A stretch of 64,000 nucleotides of DNA. It comes from Paenibacillus sp. FSL H8-0332 (lineage in GTDB: Bacteria > Bacillota > Bacilli > Paenibacillales > Paenibacillaceae). The position numbers and the translations under genes are program-made. The notes beneath the pieces are model-generated. The model was not told where the DNA came from. It saw only the letters and a list, made by a program, of their open reading frames with translations, and did no database searches. The stretch covers positions 4,588,001-4,652,000 of the forward strand of contig NZ_CP150145.1 of assembly GCF_037963835.1 (NCBI RefSeq), written 5' to 3'. Numbering within the stretch: position 1 is the first letter of the stretch; each line of letters begins with the position of its first letter. Shown one piece after another: positions 50,515 to 59,845 of this stretch.

Positions 50515-50669
50515 AGGGCTGCCTCTCTTTCGGTATGGGTTTAATCCGGTTTCCACTCCGCTCTCTATAGCTAGTATGTACAGCTAACGGCAATCCAACT
50601 AGTAATGTGTTTAAAAATTAGTTACAATGTATTATATAAATCATATCAATATACGGGAAGGTGAATTGG

Positions 50670-51668
50670 TTGTCCCAGGAAACTCCCAGTTACGGCGGCC
50701 AAGCCGTTATCGAAGGCGTCATGTTCGGCGGCAAGCATGTCAACGTAACAGCCGTAAGACGAAAGAATCAGGAGATTACATTTTTGGAGGTGCCGAAGAG
50801 CGATAAGAGCTGGGTCCTTAAACTGCGCAAGATTCCGCTGCTTCGCGGCATTGTCAGTATTATAGATTCCAGCGCCAAAGGCTCGAAGCATCTGAACTAT
50901 TCGGCAGAATCCTATGCCGAGGATGAGACGGAGCCGGAAGAGCTTGCCAAGCAGCAGGCGAAGGACAAGAAGAAGGACGAAGGCTGGAGCCTCGGGATGA
51001 TCTTCGGCGTTGCTATAATGGGGATTCTTTCTTTCCTGTTCGGCAAGCTGATTTTCACGCTGGTCCCGGTATTCGTAGAAGATTTTTTGTTCAAGAATGT
51101 ATTTGACAACTATATTCTGCACAACCTTGTGGAAGGCGGCATCAAGCTGATTCTCCTGCTCGTCTATCTCTGGGCGATCTCGCAGACGCCTGTGATCAAG
51201 CGGCTTTTCCAGTATCACGGAGCCGAGCATAAAGTTATTAGCGCATTTGAAGCTGGCGAAGAGCTGACCGTAGCGAACGTACAGAAATACAGCCGTCTGC
51301 ATTACCGCTGCGGAAGCAGCTTCATGATGCTGACGATTATCCTCGGTGTGATTATCTACTCGGTCGTCCCATGGAATTCCCTGATGGAACGGGTGCTGCA
51401 GCGTATCGTTCTTTTGCCGGTGGTCATCGGAATCTCGTTCGAGGTACTGAAGGGCACGAATGCGGTAAGAGATATTCCCGGCCTCAAGTATCTGGGGTAC
51501 CCGGGCCTGTGGCTGCAGCTGTTGACTACCAAGGAACCGAAGGACGATATGGTAGAGGTGTCGATCGCCTCCTTCAACCGGATGCGGGAGCTGGACGCTG
51601 CCATTGAAGCAAAAGGATATTCTGAGGCAAGTGTGTCAGGCGGCATTTTGGATCCTGCGAAAGGATGA
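50670..51668 (+). CDS. yqhQ: YqhQ family membrane protein (DUF1385)
   Basis: The TTG at 50670 (MSQETPSYGGQAVIEGVMF) follows GGAAGGTG; 332 residues. It carries the DUF1385 signature GGQAVIEGVMFGGK, and later QYHGAEHKVISAFEAGEELTVANVQKYSRLHYRCGSSFM, with several membrane helices. The EHK...H..CG pattern suggests metal binding, but the biochemical role is unknown. It is divergent from yqhR. Confidence 0.93.
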   Translation: MSQETPSYGGQAVIEGVMFGGKHVNVTAVRRKNQEITFLEVPKSDKSWVLKLRKIPLLRGIVSIIDSSAKGSKHLNYSAESYAEDETEPEELAKQQAKDKKKDEGWSLGMIFGVAIMGILSFLFGKLIFTLVPVFVEDFLFKNVFDNYILHNLVEGGIKLILLLVYLWAISQTPVIKRLFQYHGAEHKVISAFEAGEELTVANVQKYSRLHYRCGSSFMMLTIILGVIIYSVVPWNSLMERVLQRIVLLPVVIGISFEVLKGTNAVRDIPGLKYLGYPGLWLQLLTTKEPKDDMVEVSIASFNRMRELDAAIEAKGYSEASVSGGILDPAKG

Positions 51669-51675
51669 TTAGCCA

Positions 51676-52014
51676 ATGATCAGACATGCTTTGATATTTT
51701 GGATTACGACAGCTCTTGCCGTATGGGGGCTGGTGCTGGACATTATGGCACGCGGCCTGGCGGCTCTGTCCTTCTTCATCTTCCCCCTGATTCTGCTGGG
51801 ACTGCTGTATTACGCCTACAAGATAGCCCCCGGCAGAATGGGCGGCGGACCCGGACGTCCGCGCACCAAGGTTAAACCTTCGGCCAAGACGATGTCCAAG
51901 GTTGCCGGCATCCGCAAGACCACTGGCTCACCGGGCAAGCGCAAAAGCTATCCCTTCCAGGTCATCGAAGGCAGTAAGGGTAAGAATGACGATCAGCTGC
52001 CTAAATATCACTGA
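51676..52014 (+). CDS. yqhP: YqhP/SA1362-like small membrane protein
   Basis: The 112-residue protein has two membrane helices (ALIFWITTALAVWGLVLDIMA, GLAALSFFIFPLILLGLLYYAYKI) and a basic, proline/lysine-rich tail. Position next to yqhQ matches B. subtilis yqhP; the assignment rests mainly on that. It begins 7 bp after yqhQ and ends before a strong terminator. Confidence 0.75.
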   Translation: MIRHALIFWITTALAVWGLVLDIMARGLAALSFFIFPLILLGLLYYAYKIAPGRMGGGPGRPRTKVKPSAKTMSKVAGIRKTTGSPGKRKSYPFQVIEGSKGKNDDQLPKYH

Positions 52015-52033
52015 ACCATTCAAGCAGAAGTGC

Positions 52034-52083
52034 AAAAGGCATCCCCACGTTATTGGAATAACGTGCGGGATGCCTTTTTTTGT
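52034..52083 (+). terminator. Strong terminator of yqhQP
   Basis: GGCATCCC-CACGTTATT pairs with AATAACGTG-CGGGATGCC and T7 follows: a ~18-bp stem. Confidence 0.92.
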
Positions 52084-52155
52084 TTTTGGGGCCCCCGCAA
52101 AGTACCTGAGTCATCATCGAAGCTAAAGCCCACTTTGCGGGGTTATTTAGTTTAG

Positions 52156-53124
52156 TTACCGCCTTGGACCGGCGGTATGAAGGGGTACCCTCCAGGTGTA
52201 GTGAGGCGGTGCAGGACGATAGTTAGCGAAGAACTCTTCTCCGGCTGCGATGCCCGCCGTATACAAAGCGTCAGTCTGTGTCTGCGTAATATGGAACTCG
52301 GTAGTGGAGATGCCCAGCGTAGGGATTTTGACCGTACGAACGAATTTATCCGTCTCAATATACCGTTCATCATGTGCGGAGAGCATCGCCTCCAGCATGC
52401 TGAACGGCCCCGTAATATGATGCGGCTGCGGGGCCGTCTTTCCGATCAGCTGGTAGCCAATGGTTGGCGTTCTGCGCTCTGGTGACTGGAAGCCGTCTTT
52501 CTTCTCATCGAACAGCCAGAGCGGAAAATTACTGAGCACCCCGCCGTCCACCATATAGACCAGCTGCCCGCTGAACGATTTCCCCCGGGCCGCCTCTCCG
52601 GCCAGCCGCAGGATCACCGGATCGAAGAAATACGGAATACTGCAGCTCATCCGCACCGCCTTGGCAACTTCGAAGCTGTCTGGCTCGATCCCGTACAGCA
52701 CCAGATCATCGGGCAACACCACAATCCGCCCGTTGGTGATGTCTGACGTAATCACCCGCAGCTTGCCGCGCGGCAGATCCCGGAACGCAACGACCCCCTG
52801 CTCCAGCAGCAGGCCGCGAATCCACGCTTCCAGCGCCTGGCCTGAGTACAGCCCCTTCTTGAGCAGCACGCGTAAGGCTGGCCCGACGAAGGCCGTATTG
52901 TAGAGCGCTCCCCTTGTCAGGAAGGAGGTGAAGGGCGTACGCCGGATTACCCGGCTCATCGCCTCCCCGCTGTACCCTGCTGCCAGCAGCGAGGCGATGA
53001 TCGAACCGGAAGACGTCCCTGCAACCCGCCCAAAGGTACGGCCCGCGCGTTCCGTCGCCTCGACCGCACCTGCCAGGGCAATTCCTTTGACTCCCCCGCC
53101 TTCAAATACTGCGTTAATCTCCAT
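52156..53124 (-). CDS. yqhO: Patatin-like phospholipase YqhO
   Basis: The ATG at 53124 (MEINAVFEGGGVKGIALAGA) is preferred; 322 residues. Patatin motifs are complete: oxyanion loop GGGVKG, nucleophile elbow GTSSGS, and the DGG motif (VDGGVLSNFP). It is a soluble serine-aspartate lipase; the substrate is unknown. Position next to yqhP and mntR matches Bacillus. Confidence 0.93.
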   Translation of the reverse strand: MEINAVFEGGGVKGIALAGAVEATERAGRTFGRVAGTSSGSIIASLLAAGYSGEAMSRVIRRTPFTSFLTRGALYNTAFVGPALRVLLKKGLYSGQALEAWIRGLLLEQGVVAFRDLPRGKLRVITSDITNGRIVVLPDDLVLYGIEPDSFEVAKAVRMSCSIPYFFDPVILRLAGEAARGKSFSGQLVYMVDGGVLSNFPLWLFDEKKDGFQSPERRTPTIGYQLIGKTAPQPHHITGPFSMLEAMLSAHDERYIETDKFVRTVKIPTLGISTTEFHITQTQTDALYTAGIAAGEEFFANYRPAPPHYTWRVPLHTAGPRR

Positions 53125-53188
53125 ACATGGCAAACCCCCGTTCCATAGAATGTATTGTTATCTATGAGCACGGGGGACTATTCATGAC

Positions 53189-54865
53189 TTAACTCTTGAA
53201 ATAGAAACTGAGCAGACTGGCCAGCCCGTACGGGTCACGGACCACAATATCATTCGCCCGGAACAGGATGCTGCCTGCCACCTCATCGTACTTCTCATTA
53301 TATTTGAGCTGGTTGATAATCTGATCTCCGCTCTGCCATTCTGCAGTCTGCTTGGTATCCCCTACCTTGTAGGAGGCCAGACCGATGTACAGCTTAACCT
53401 TCGTTCCCTTAACCTCGTTCACCCACCAGTCCACCAGCTTATCATAACGGGCGGCGCTGAAGGAGAGACTCCAATAGACCTGCGGGGCAACATAATCGAT
53501 CCAGCCGTTCTGAATCCAGGTGCGCACATCCGCATACATATCATCATAGGCGGACACCCCTGCCGTAGTATCTGAGCCGGTGCTGTCCACCTTTTTGTTA
53601 CGCCATACCCCGAATGGGCTGACCCCATATGAGACGGACGGCTTCACTGCATGAATCTCCTGCCCCAGCTGACGGATGAACTGGTTGATATTATCCCGCC
53701 GCCAGTCTCCTTTGCCAGCAATTCCTTGTGCATTGAAGGTCTTGAAGGCCGTATCATCGGCAAAAGCTACATTGGACGGATAGAAGTAATCATCCAGATG
53801 TACTCCGTCAATATCATACCCTCTGACCACCTCCATCACGGTGTCAATAATATGCTGCCGCGCTTCCGGAATGCCCGGGTTGATGTACAGCTTATTCTCA
53901 GCCTTGACGACCCAGTCCGGATGAAGCTTGGCTACATGATTAGGGGCAAGACTGCCGGTAGAAGCATCTGTTGTAGCCCGGAACGGATTAAACCAGGCGT
54001 GCAGCTGCATTCCCCGGTTGTGGGCACTGCTAACCATATAGGCAAGCGGGTCGTAGCCGGGCTCCTTACCCTGAGTCCCGCTAAGCACCTTGGACCAGGG
54101 CACGATCTGTGAAGGATAAAGTGCATCTCCAGACGGTCGGACCTGGACGAATACACTATTGAATCCGGCCGCCTTCAGCTTGTCCAGCAGGCTGTCGAAC
54201 TCCTTCTTCTGCTTGTCCGGATTACCTGCCGAAGACGTTGAGGGCCAATCCAGATTATACACGGTAGATATCCAGGCGCCTTTCATCGCCTTCCCGGTCT
54301 TGGCACCAGGAATAGAAGGTACAGTTGGTGACGGTACCGTCGGTGTTGGCACAGATGGCATAGGTACAGTTGGTGTAGGCACAGACGGAACTGACGGTGT
54401 TACAGGCGTAGAAGGGCCGCCGATCTCCATGCCTGAATATAAGGAAATATGCTTCGTGGCCTGATCCCATAGTACCTGCAGCCCAAGCTGCTCGCTTACA
54501 AACCGCAGCGGCACCATGACCCGGCCCTGCGTGATCTGCACAGAAGTATCCAGACGGACGGCTGCCCCGTTAACGATAGCGCTTGTTTTGCCGCTGGTCA
54601 GCTGCAGTACATTATTATCCTTGCTGATGGTTGCTGTCTTACTGGCCTGATCCCATTTCACACCGGCACCCAGTCCCTGGCTAATCACACCAGCAGGCAC
54701 CATCGTAACGTTGGTACGTGTAATATACGGCGGCACATCCGGGCTCAGTGTCTCCCCATCCAGTTCAATGGTGATTTGTACAGAAGCTGCGCGTACACCC
54801 GGCGTCCACACAGGCATACATAGCATAATCACGAGCAGTCCTACGATCCATTTACGGTAATTCAT
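53189..54865 (-). CDS. Secreted glycosyl-hydrolase-like protein (DUF187/GHL10) with stalk domain
   Basis: The ATG at 54865 (MNYRKWIVGLLVIMLCMPVW) follows GGGAGG; 558 residues. After a signal peptide comes a copper amine oxidase N-like domain (residues ~30-135: MVPAGVISQGLGAGVKWDQ, VPLRFVSEQLGLQVLWDQ). A repetitive Pro/Thr/Val linker (VPTPTVPMPSVPTPTV) leads to a GH10-like TIM barrel (GAWISTVYNLDWPS, GFNSVFVQVRPSGDALYPS, YDIDGVHLDDYFYP, YADVRTWIQNGWIDYVAPQVYWS). Relatives are thought to act on cell-wall or surface glycans. Confidence 0.92.
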   Translation of the reverse strand: MNYRKWIVGLLVIMLCMPVWTPGVRAASVQITIELDGETLSPDVPPYITRTNVTMVPAGVISQGLGAGVKWDQASKTATISKDNNVLQLTSGKTSAIVNGAAVRLDTSVQITQGRVMVPLRFVSEQLGLQVLWDQATKHISLYSGMEIGGPSTPVTPSVPSVPTPTVPMPSVPTPTVPSPTVPSIPGAKTGKAMKGAWISTVYNLDWPSTSSAGNPDKQKKEFDSLLDKLKAAGFNSVFVQVRPSGDALYPSQIVPWSKVLSGTQGKEPGYDPLAYMVSSAHNRGMQLHAWFNPFRATTDASTGSLAPNHVAKLHPDWVVKAENKLYINPGIPEARQHIIDTVMEVVRGYDIDGVHLDDYFYPSNVAFADDTAFKTFNAQGIAGKGDWRRDNINQFIRQLGQEIHAVKPSVSYGVSPFGVWRNKKVDSTGSDTTAGVSAYDDMYADVRTWIQNGWIDYVAPQVYWSLSFSAARYDKLVDWWVNEVKGTKVKLYIGLASYKVGDTKQTAEWQSGDQIINQLKYNEKYDEVAGSILFRANDIVVRDPYGLASLLSFYFKS

Positions 54866-54992
54866 AATTCCTCCCAGGTGTTGAAGTTGTATATCAAGCG
54901 GAAACGACTTTGTCGTCCTTTTAAAGGATGGCATCGTTTCAGCGAGAAAGATAAGGATAATGTTATCGCCAAGCATATAAATTCTTATCTTT

Positions 54993-55035
54993 AGACAAAA
55001 AAATAGCCCTCTCGTCCTTGGGTCAGGGAGAAGGC
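54993..55035 (-). terminator. mntR terminator
   Basis: On the minus strand GCCTTCTC pairs with GAGAGGGC and ATTTTTTT follows. Confidence 0.75.
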
Positions 55036-55139
55036 CGTTCTTTTGTAAACGGAATCCTTCCTTAGTTGAAAAGGAACGGTACCCGTTTTGACGTAAAAAA
55101 ACTGGAAAGGTTGCGCTAATCAAACAAAAAAAGCCACGT

Positions 55140-55565
55140 TTATGAATCGCTGGCTATCTCATGGTGAATATCGTACAAGGTCTGCACACGCGCTTCATCC
55201 CGGCGGAAATATTCCACCAGCGTTTCGATCCGGGTGATGGAATCCCAGCTCAAGTGATGCTCAATGCCTTCAACATCCTTATAAATATGCTCTTGCTGTA
55301 CCCCAATAATCCCGAGGAACTCCTCCAGCAGCTGATGGCGGTCCACAAGACGTTTCCCCACTTTTTTTCCTTTGCTTGTTAGGACAAGCCCACGATATTT
55401 CTCATAGATGAGATATTCGTCCTTATCCAGTTTTTGGATCATCTTGGTCACAGAGGAGGGATGGACTTCCAGCCCCTCGGCAATATCCGAGACCCGCGCA
55501 TAACCCTTCTCGTCGATGAGCTTATATATGCGCTCCAAATAATCCTCCATGCTGGGTGTTGGCAT
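55140..55565 (-). CDS. mntR: Manganese-dependent repressor MntR
   Basis: The 141-residue DtxR-family protein has the winged helix (ARVSDIAEGLEVHPSSVTKMIQKLDKDEYLIYEK) and dimerisation domain. All six manganese ligands known in B. subtilis MntR are at the same positions: D8, E11, H77, E99, E102, H103. It represses manganese uptake. It opens the mntR-yqhO-yqhP-yqhQ order. It lies beside, but apart from, the zinc transporter genes. Confidence 0.97.
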   Translation of the reverse strand: MPTPSMEDYLERIYKLIDEKGYARVSDIAEGLEVHPSSVTKMIQKLDKDEYLIYEKYRGLVLTSKGKKVGKRLVDRHQLLEEFLGIIGVQQEHIYKDVEGIEHHLSWDSITRIETLVEYFRRDEARVQTLYDIHHEIASDS

Positions 55566-55758
55566 TCTAGCTTACCTCTTTTCTATAATGAGCGTAACGG
55601 TGGGACCGGGCCTTGCTCTAACAATGATACATGCTTCTGCCGCTCCTTGGCAAGTCCTGCCGGTCACCCGCTTCCCTGCTTAGTGATGTTTACCAGGATT
55701 CCATTCGCCTGCGGATTGGCACAATAACGTTATCCTCATCCCTAAGGAGCGTGAAATC

Positions 55759-56835
55759 ATGAGCTTAATCACACCTGAACGCCCTCCTTCCAAAAGAACG
55801 CGCAAGCCCACCGGCCTCTTCATCCCCGAGCTTGTGTTCTTTGAACCCGATGCGCTGAATTATCCCAAAGGGGAGCGGATTATGGAGTGGGTCAAGTCCC
55901 GCAATATTCCCTACCGCATGACCACCTCCCATAACCGGATTACCAATCTGCCGGGCGAGACGGAAGTCGAGCAATACAAAATCGCCAAACGGACGCTTGT
56001 GGTCGGCTTGCGCAAAACGCTTACTTTTGACCAGTCGAAGCCGTCCGCCGATTATGCGATTCCGATTGCCACCGGGTGCATGGGCCACTGCCATTATTGT
56101 TACCTGCAGACCACCCTGGGAGCGAAGCCCTACATCCGCGTCTATGTCAACACCGGGGACATCATCGATGCAGCCAAAAAATACATCAACGAGCGTTCCC
56201 CGGAAATCACGACGTTTGAAGCAGCCTGTACCTCCGACCCGCTCGGCCTTGAGCATATTACCGGCTCGCTGACAGAACTGATCGAATTCATGGCGGAGGA
56301 GCCGCTCGGGCGGCTGCGCTTCGTGACCAAATACCAGCATGTCGAGCCGCTGCTTAAGCTGAAGCATAACGGCCATACCCGTGTACGCTTCAGCGTGAAC
56401 GCAGACTATGTGATTAAGAACTTCGAGCCGGCCACCTCACGCTTCGAGGAACGGATTGAGGCCGCCGGACAGATCGCCCGTGCAGGGTATCCGCTGGGCT
56501 TCATCATTGCCCCTATCATCTGGCATGACGGCTGGGAAGACGGCTACAGCGAGCTGCTGGAGAAGCTGGCACATGCCTTGCCGCCTGATATTGGCAAAGG
56601 GCTGACTTTTGAGATGATCCAGCACCGCTTCACCAAGACGGCCAAGACCGTCATCGAGAAGCGTTATCCGAAGTCGAAGCTGGAGATGGACATCGAGAAG
56701 CGCAAGAAGAAATGGGGCAAATGGGGACAGAACAAATATGTCTACCCGGACGAACAGCAAACCGCCCTGCGCGAATTCATCACAGAGCGGATTTTCGAAC
56801 ATTTTCCGGAAGCGGCTATTGATTATTTCACTTAA
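55759..56835 (+). CDS. splB: Spore photoproduct lyase
   Basis: The ATG follows AAGGAGCGTG. The 358-residue radical SAM protein has the CxxxCxxC cluster in TGCMGHCHYCYLQ and a later conserved Cys in EAACTSDPLG, which fits the hydrogen-donating Cys of SplB. It repairs the spore thymine dimer during germination. splA is not present upstream. It is convergent with ccdA. Confidence 0.97.
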   Translation: MSLITPERPPSKRTRKPTGLFIPELVFFEPDALNYPKGERIMEWVKSRNIPYRMTTSHNRITNLPGETEVEQYKIAKRTLVVGLRKTLTFDQSKPSADYAIPIATGCMGHCHYCYLQTTLGAKPYIRVYVNTGDIIDAAKKYINERSPEITTFEAACTSDPLGLEHITGSLTELIEFMAEEPLGRLRFVTKYQHVEPLLKLKHNGHTRVRFSVNADYVIKNFEPATSRFEERIEAAGQIARAGYPLGFIIAPIIWHDGWEDGYSELLEKLAHALPPDIGKGLTFEMIQHRFTKTAKTVIEKRYPKSKLEMDIEKRKKKWGKWGQNKYVYPDEQQTALREFITERIFEHFPEAAIDYFT

Positions 56836-56843
56836 GTTGCTGC

Positions 56844-57557
56844 TTAGAAAATCAGCCAGCGCGGCGTGATGCCCTGCAGCCAAATCGTAATGCGGAACAT
56901 CTGGTCGGTGAACAGCAGGATGCCCATGAATACCATAAGCCCGCCGCCCAGCTTCATCAGCAGGTTGGAGTATTTCAGGATCTTGCGCGCCCCGCCCAGG
57001 AAAAAGGCCAGTCCGAAGAACGGCAATGCAAAGCCGATACTGTACGCCGTTATCATCGTAAACCACGTTCCCGGATCACTGGCTGACAGCGCAATAATGG
57101 CTGTTAGAATAGGGCCTATACAGGGCGACCAGCCTGCCGAGAACCCGATGCCGAAGATGAAGGAGCCGAGGTATCCGGCAGGCTTCCATCTCATCTCCAG
57201 CTTGCGTTCCCGCAGCAGGAACTGCGGCTGGAACACGCCCAGCAGGAAAAGCCCCATTACAATGATTAAGATCGCTGACAACTGGCGGATCAGATCCCGC
57301 TGGCCGTTGAAGAATTCACCGAACAAGCCGGCTCCAAAGCCAAGGGTATAGAACACTGCCGAGAAGCCCAAAATGAACGCCAGCGTATGCGAGAGGGTCC
57401 GGAGACGGACCTCTTTGCTGTTGCTGCCACTCTTCAGCTCCTGCACCGATAAGCCGGTAATATAAGATAGATAAGAAGGATAGAGCGGCAGGCAGCAAGG
57501 CGATATGAATGACGCCACTCCGGCGGCAAAAGCGATTCCTGCATTCAGGTTGGACAC
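56844..57557 (-). CDS. ccdA: Thiol-disulfide transmembrane protein CcdA
   Basis: The GTG at 57557 (MSNLNAGIAFAAGVASFISP) follows GGAG; 237 residues. Six membrane helices carry the two conserved Cys motifs SPCCLPLYPSYLS and GWSPCIGPIL. CcdA passes electrons across the membrane for cytochrome c maturation and spore cortex thiol chemistry. It follows znuB but its start lies 110 bp after it. Confidence 0.93.
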   Translation of the reverse strand: MSNLNAGIAFAAGVASFISPCCLPLYPSYLSYITGLSVQELKSGSNSKEVRLRTLSHTLAFILGFSAVFYTLGFGAGLFGEFFNGQRDLIRQLSAILIIVMGLFLLGVFQPQFLLRERKLEMRWKPAGYLGSFIFGIGFSAGWSPCIGPILTAIIALSASDPGTWFTMITAYSIGFALPFFGLAFFLGGARKILKYSNLLMKLGGGLMVFMGILLFTDQMFRITIWLQGITPRWLIF

Positions 57558-57666
57558 GGGCGCATCTCCTTCCATAGTCGGGGTCACTCGGGTCACTTCA
57601 CAATAGCAGAAGTACAGATACAGGTATGTAGTTGGTGCTAAGGGCGGCCGGTAATACGCATGTTTG

Positions 57667-58470
57667 TTAGGCCGGCAGCCCTTTTTTACCAATCAGTGTT
57701 AAGGTCAACATTGCAATCAGCAGCAGGACAATCGTTGCTCCCGGAGCCAGGTTCCATACTCCAGCAATGACCAATCCGCCAATGACAGCAATCTCGGCAA
57801 TCGCCACGGACAGAATAACCGAGGACTTGAAGCTCCGCGACAGCAGCAGGCTGATTGCTACAGGAATAGTCAACAGCGCAGATACCAGCAGCGAGCCGAC
57901 AATCTTGATCGCCGTACTGATCACCAGGGCCGTTAACACCGTAATCAGCATATTGAGCAGCTTCACCGGAAGCCCGCTGACACTGGCCGCATCCTCCTCG
58001 AAGCTGAGCAGGAAGAATTCCTTGAAGAATAAGGTTACGACGACCACAACCGCAATCGTTACGATTCCCACCACGATAAGATCGGTAGTATTGAGCGTAT
58101 AGATGCTGCCGAACAGATAGCTCATTACATCTGCATTATACCCTTTGCCCAGGGTGAAAAAAAGCGAGGCCAGCGCTACACCGCCCGACATGATGATTGC
58201 AATGGACAGCTCTGCGTAGCTTTTGTAAGCTTTGCGCAGCTTCTCAATCGCAAATGAGGCCGCGACCGCGAAGATCAGCCCCGCACCCAGCGGGTAAAAA
58301 CCGGTCAGGAAGCCCAGCGCTACACCGGCAATCGTAACATGCGCCAGCGTATCTCCGATCATCGACAGACGCCGCAGCACCAGAAAAACGCCGATCAGCG
58401 GCGCCGTAATGCCAATCATCAGCCCGCCGGCCAGCGCCCGCTGGAAAAAATCACTAAACAGGATTTCCAA
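57667..58470 (-). CDS. znuB: Zinc ABC transporter permease
   Basis: The TTG at 58470 (MEILFSDFFQRALAGGLMIG) follows AGGAGAG; 267 residues. It is an ABC-3 family permease with about eight helices (APLIGVFLVLRRLSMIGDTLAHVTIAGVALGF, GSLLVSALLTIPVAISLLLSRSF). It forms the channel for ZnuC and ZnuA. It is separated from znuC by 590 bp of repeats, unlike the compact operon elsewhere. Confidence 0.93.
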   Translation of the reverse strand: MEILFSDFFQRALAGGLMIGITAPLIGVFLVLRRLSMIGDTLAHVTIAGVALGFLTGFYPLGAGLIFAVAASFAIEKLRKAYKSYAELSIAIIMSGGVALASLFFTLGKGYNADVMSYLFGSIYTLNTTDLIVVGIVTIAVVVVVTLFFKEFFLLSFEEDAASVSGLPVKLLNMLITVLTALVISTAIKIVGSLLVSALLTIPVAISLLLSRSFKSSVILSVAIAEIAVIGGLVIAGVWNLAPGATIVLLLIAMLTLTLIGKKGLPA

Positions 58471-58750
58471 GATGATGTTCTCTCCTACTTTCAAATATGA
58501 AACCTATTTTCGATCCCTCCCAAACCCTCCCTTCCCGAAGGGAGGGCCCCAAGGGCTCTGCCCTCTGGACACCCGCTAAGTGCAATTGGCGTGGGAGGAG
58601 GGGTTGTCGCAGTTTAGGGACGGTGGTGAAAGGAACGCTTTTCCTCCCTGCGGGATACGCTTCACAATTTGCGGGATCTAACTACTGTTTAAGGTCAATT
58701 AATAAGTACAGACATTAAGTTCAAAGAATAAGCCCAGCAATAAGAACACA

Positions 58751-58781
58751 AGGTCGTCCTATGTTGTACAATGGACGACCT
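58751..58781. repeat. Perfect 9-bp-stem hairpin in the znuB-znuC gap
   Basis: AGGTCGTCC (58751-58759) pairs with GGACGACCT (58773-58781); the loop holds TTGTACA. No T-run follows. Confidence 0.6.
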
Positions 58782-58812
58782 GAGAAATGATAAACTGAGC
58801 GGCTTGAGCAGG

Positions 58813-59000
58813 TCTATTGCATAATGTACAACAGATTCTTGACTTTGACACGTTAGAATCCATTCTATTGTATTCTGTGCAATTGAAAGTGGCAAAAAGC
58901 GTAAATAAAGACCATTTCAAAAGAATCTAATGTACAAAATACAACAGAACCGGAAATTTGGCGCCACAGTGAGCAATCTAATGTACAAAATACAACAGAA
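58813..59000. repeat. Dispersed repeat cluster between znuB and znuC
   Basis: AATCTAATGTACAAAATACA then ACAGAA is repeated identically at 58924-58949 and 58975-59000. A variant lies at 58813-58835 and an inverted variant (TTCTATTGTATTCTGTGCAA) at 58863-58886. The rest of 58495-58812 has a GC-rich hairpin (CCCTCCCTT/AAGGGAGGG near 58525-58546) and no gene. Confidence 0.65.
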
Positions 59001-59062
59001 GTATAATTTAAGCAACATAGAAAACTGAATAGCAGTTCACGTACTCCAACCTTTTGCTGCTT

Positions 59063-59812
59063 TTAGGACAACGTGTGCTGTAAATTATCGACGGCGCAGT
59101 CCTGGACATCATGGGAGTGGCGGCAGTAGAAGTTGATTTTACCGTTCTGCTGGACCGGCTCGCTGCCGAGGTAATTCTTCATCATTTCGATATCATGCGA
59201 GACCATCAGGAAGGTCATATGGTGATGGGCATGCATGTGCATAATCAGCTCGAAGAATCCGGCCTGGGTCTCGGCATCGATGCCAACGGTAGGCTCATCC
59301 AGAATCAGCAGATCCGGGTGGTTGATCAGCGCGCGGGCCAGGAAGACACGCTGCTGCTGGCCGCCGGACAACTGGCCGACTCTCTTCTCGGCAATATCCT
59401 GAATCCGCATCACTTCCAGCGCATCCTCACACTGCCGGTGCTGGGCTTTCGAGACCCGCCGGATCAGGTTCTTGTTGTTGTACAGGCCGGACAAAACGAC
59501 CTCACGCACGGTTGCCGGGAACAACGGGTTGAACGCATTCTTCTGCGGCACATAGCCGATCCGCTCCCAGTCCTTGAACCTCCGCACCGGTTGGCCAAAT
59601 AATTTGATCTCCCCGCTGGTGGCAGGCAGCAGGCCGACGATCATCTTAAGCAGTGTCGTCTTGCCCGCACCGTTAGAGCCGAGGATGCCGAGGAAATCAC
59701 GTTCTTTTACCGTATAATTCAAGTTCGAGATGACCTTCTGTTCCCCGTAGGAAAAGGACAAATCCTGTATTTCGATCATATGCTGATGGCAGTCCAGGGA
59801 TACCGGTTGCAT
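59063..59812 (-). CDS. znuC: Zinc ABC transporter ATP-binding protein
   Basis: The 249-residue ATPase has Walker A (GSNGAGKTT), signature LSGGQQQRVFLARAL, Walker B (LLILDEPTVGID) and the switch His (MVSHDIEMM). The C-terminus (FYCRHSHDVQDCAVDNLQHTLS) is His/Cys-containing. The start may be the ATG at residue 12 (MIEIQDLSFSYG). It follows znuA by 33 bp and powers zinc uptake. Confidence 0.94.
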   Translation of the reverse strand: MQPVSLDCHQHMIEIQDLSFSYGEQKVISNLNYTVKERDFLGILGSNGAGKTTLLKMIVGLLPATSGEIKLFGQPVRRFKDWERIGYVPQKNAFNPLFPATVREVVLSGLYNNKNLIRRVSKAQHRQCEDALEVMRIQDIAEKRVGQLSGGQQQRVFLARALINHPDLLILDEPTVGIDAETQAGFFELIMHMHAHHHMTFLMVSHDIEMMKNYLGSEPVQQNGKINFYCRHSHDVQDCAVDNLQHTLS

Positions 59813-59845
59813 GTGAAGTACCGCCTTTCACTTATACTTTCCTTA

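Noticed and set aside
58924..59000. Repeats suggestive of a CRISPR array
   Set aside because: Only two identical copies plus diverged and inverted variants exist; spacing is irregular and there are no cas genes.
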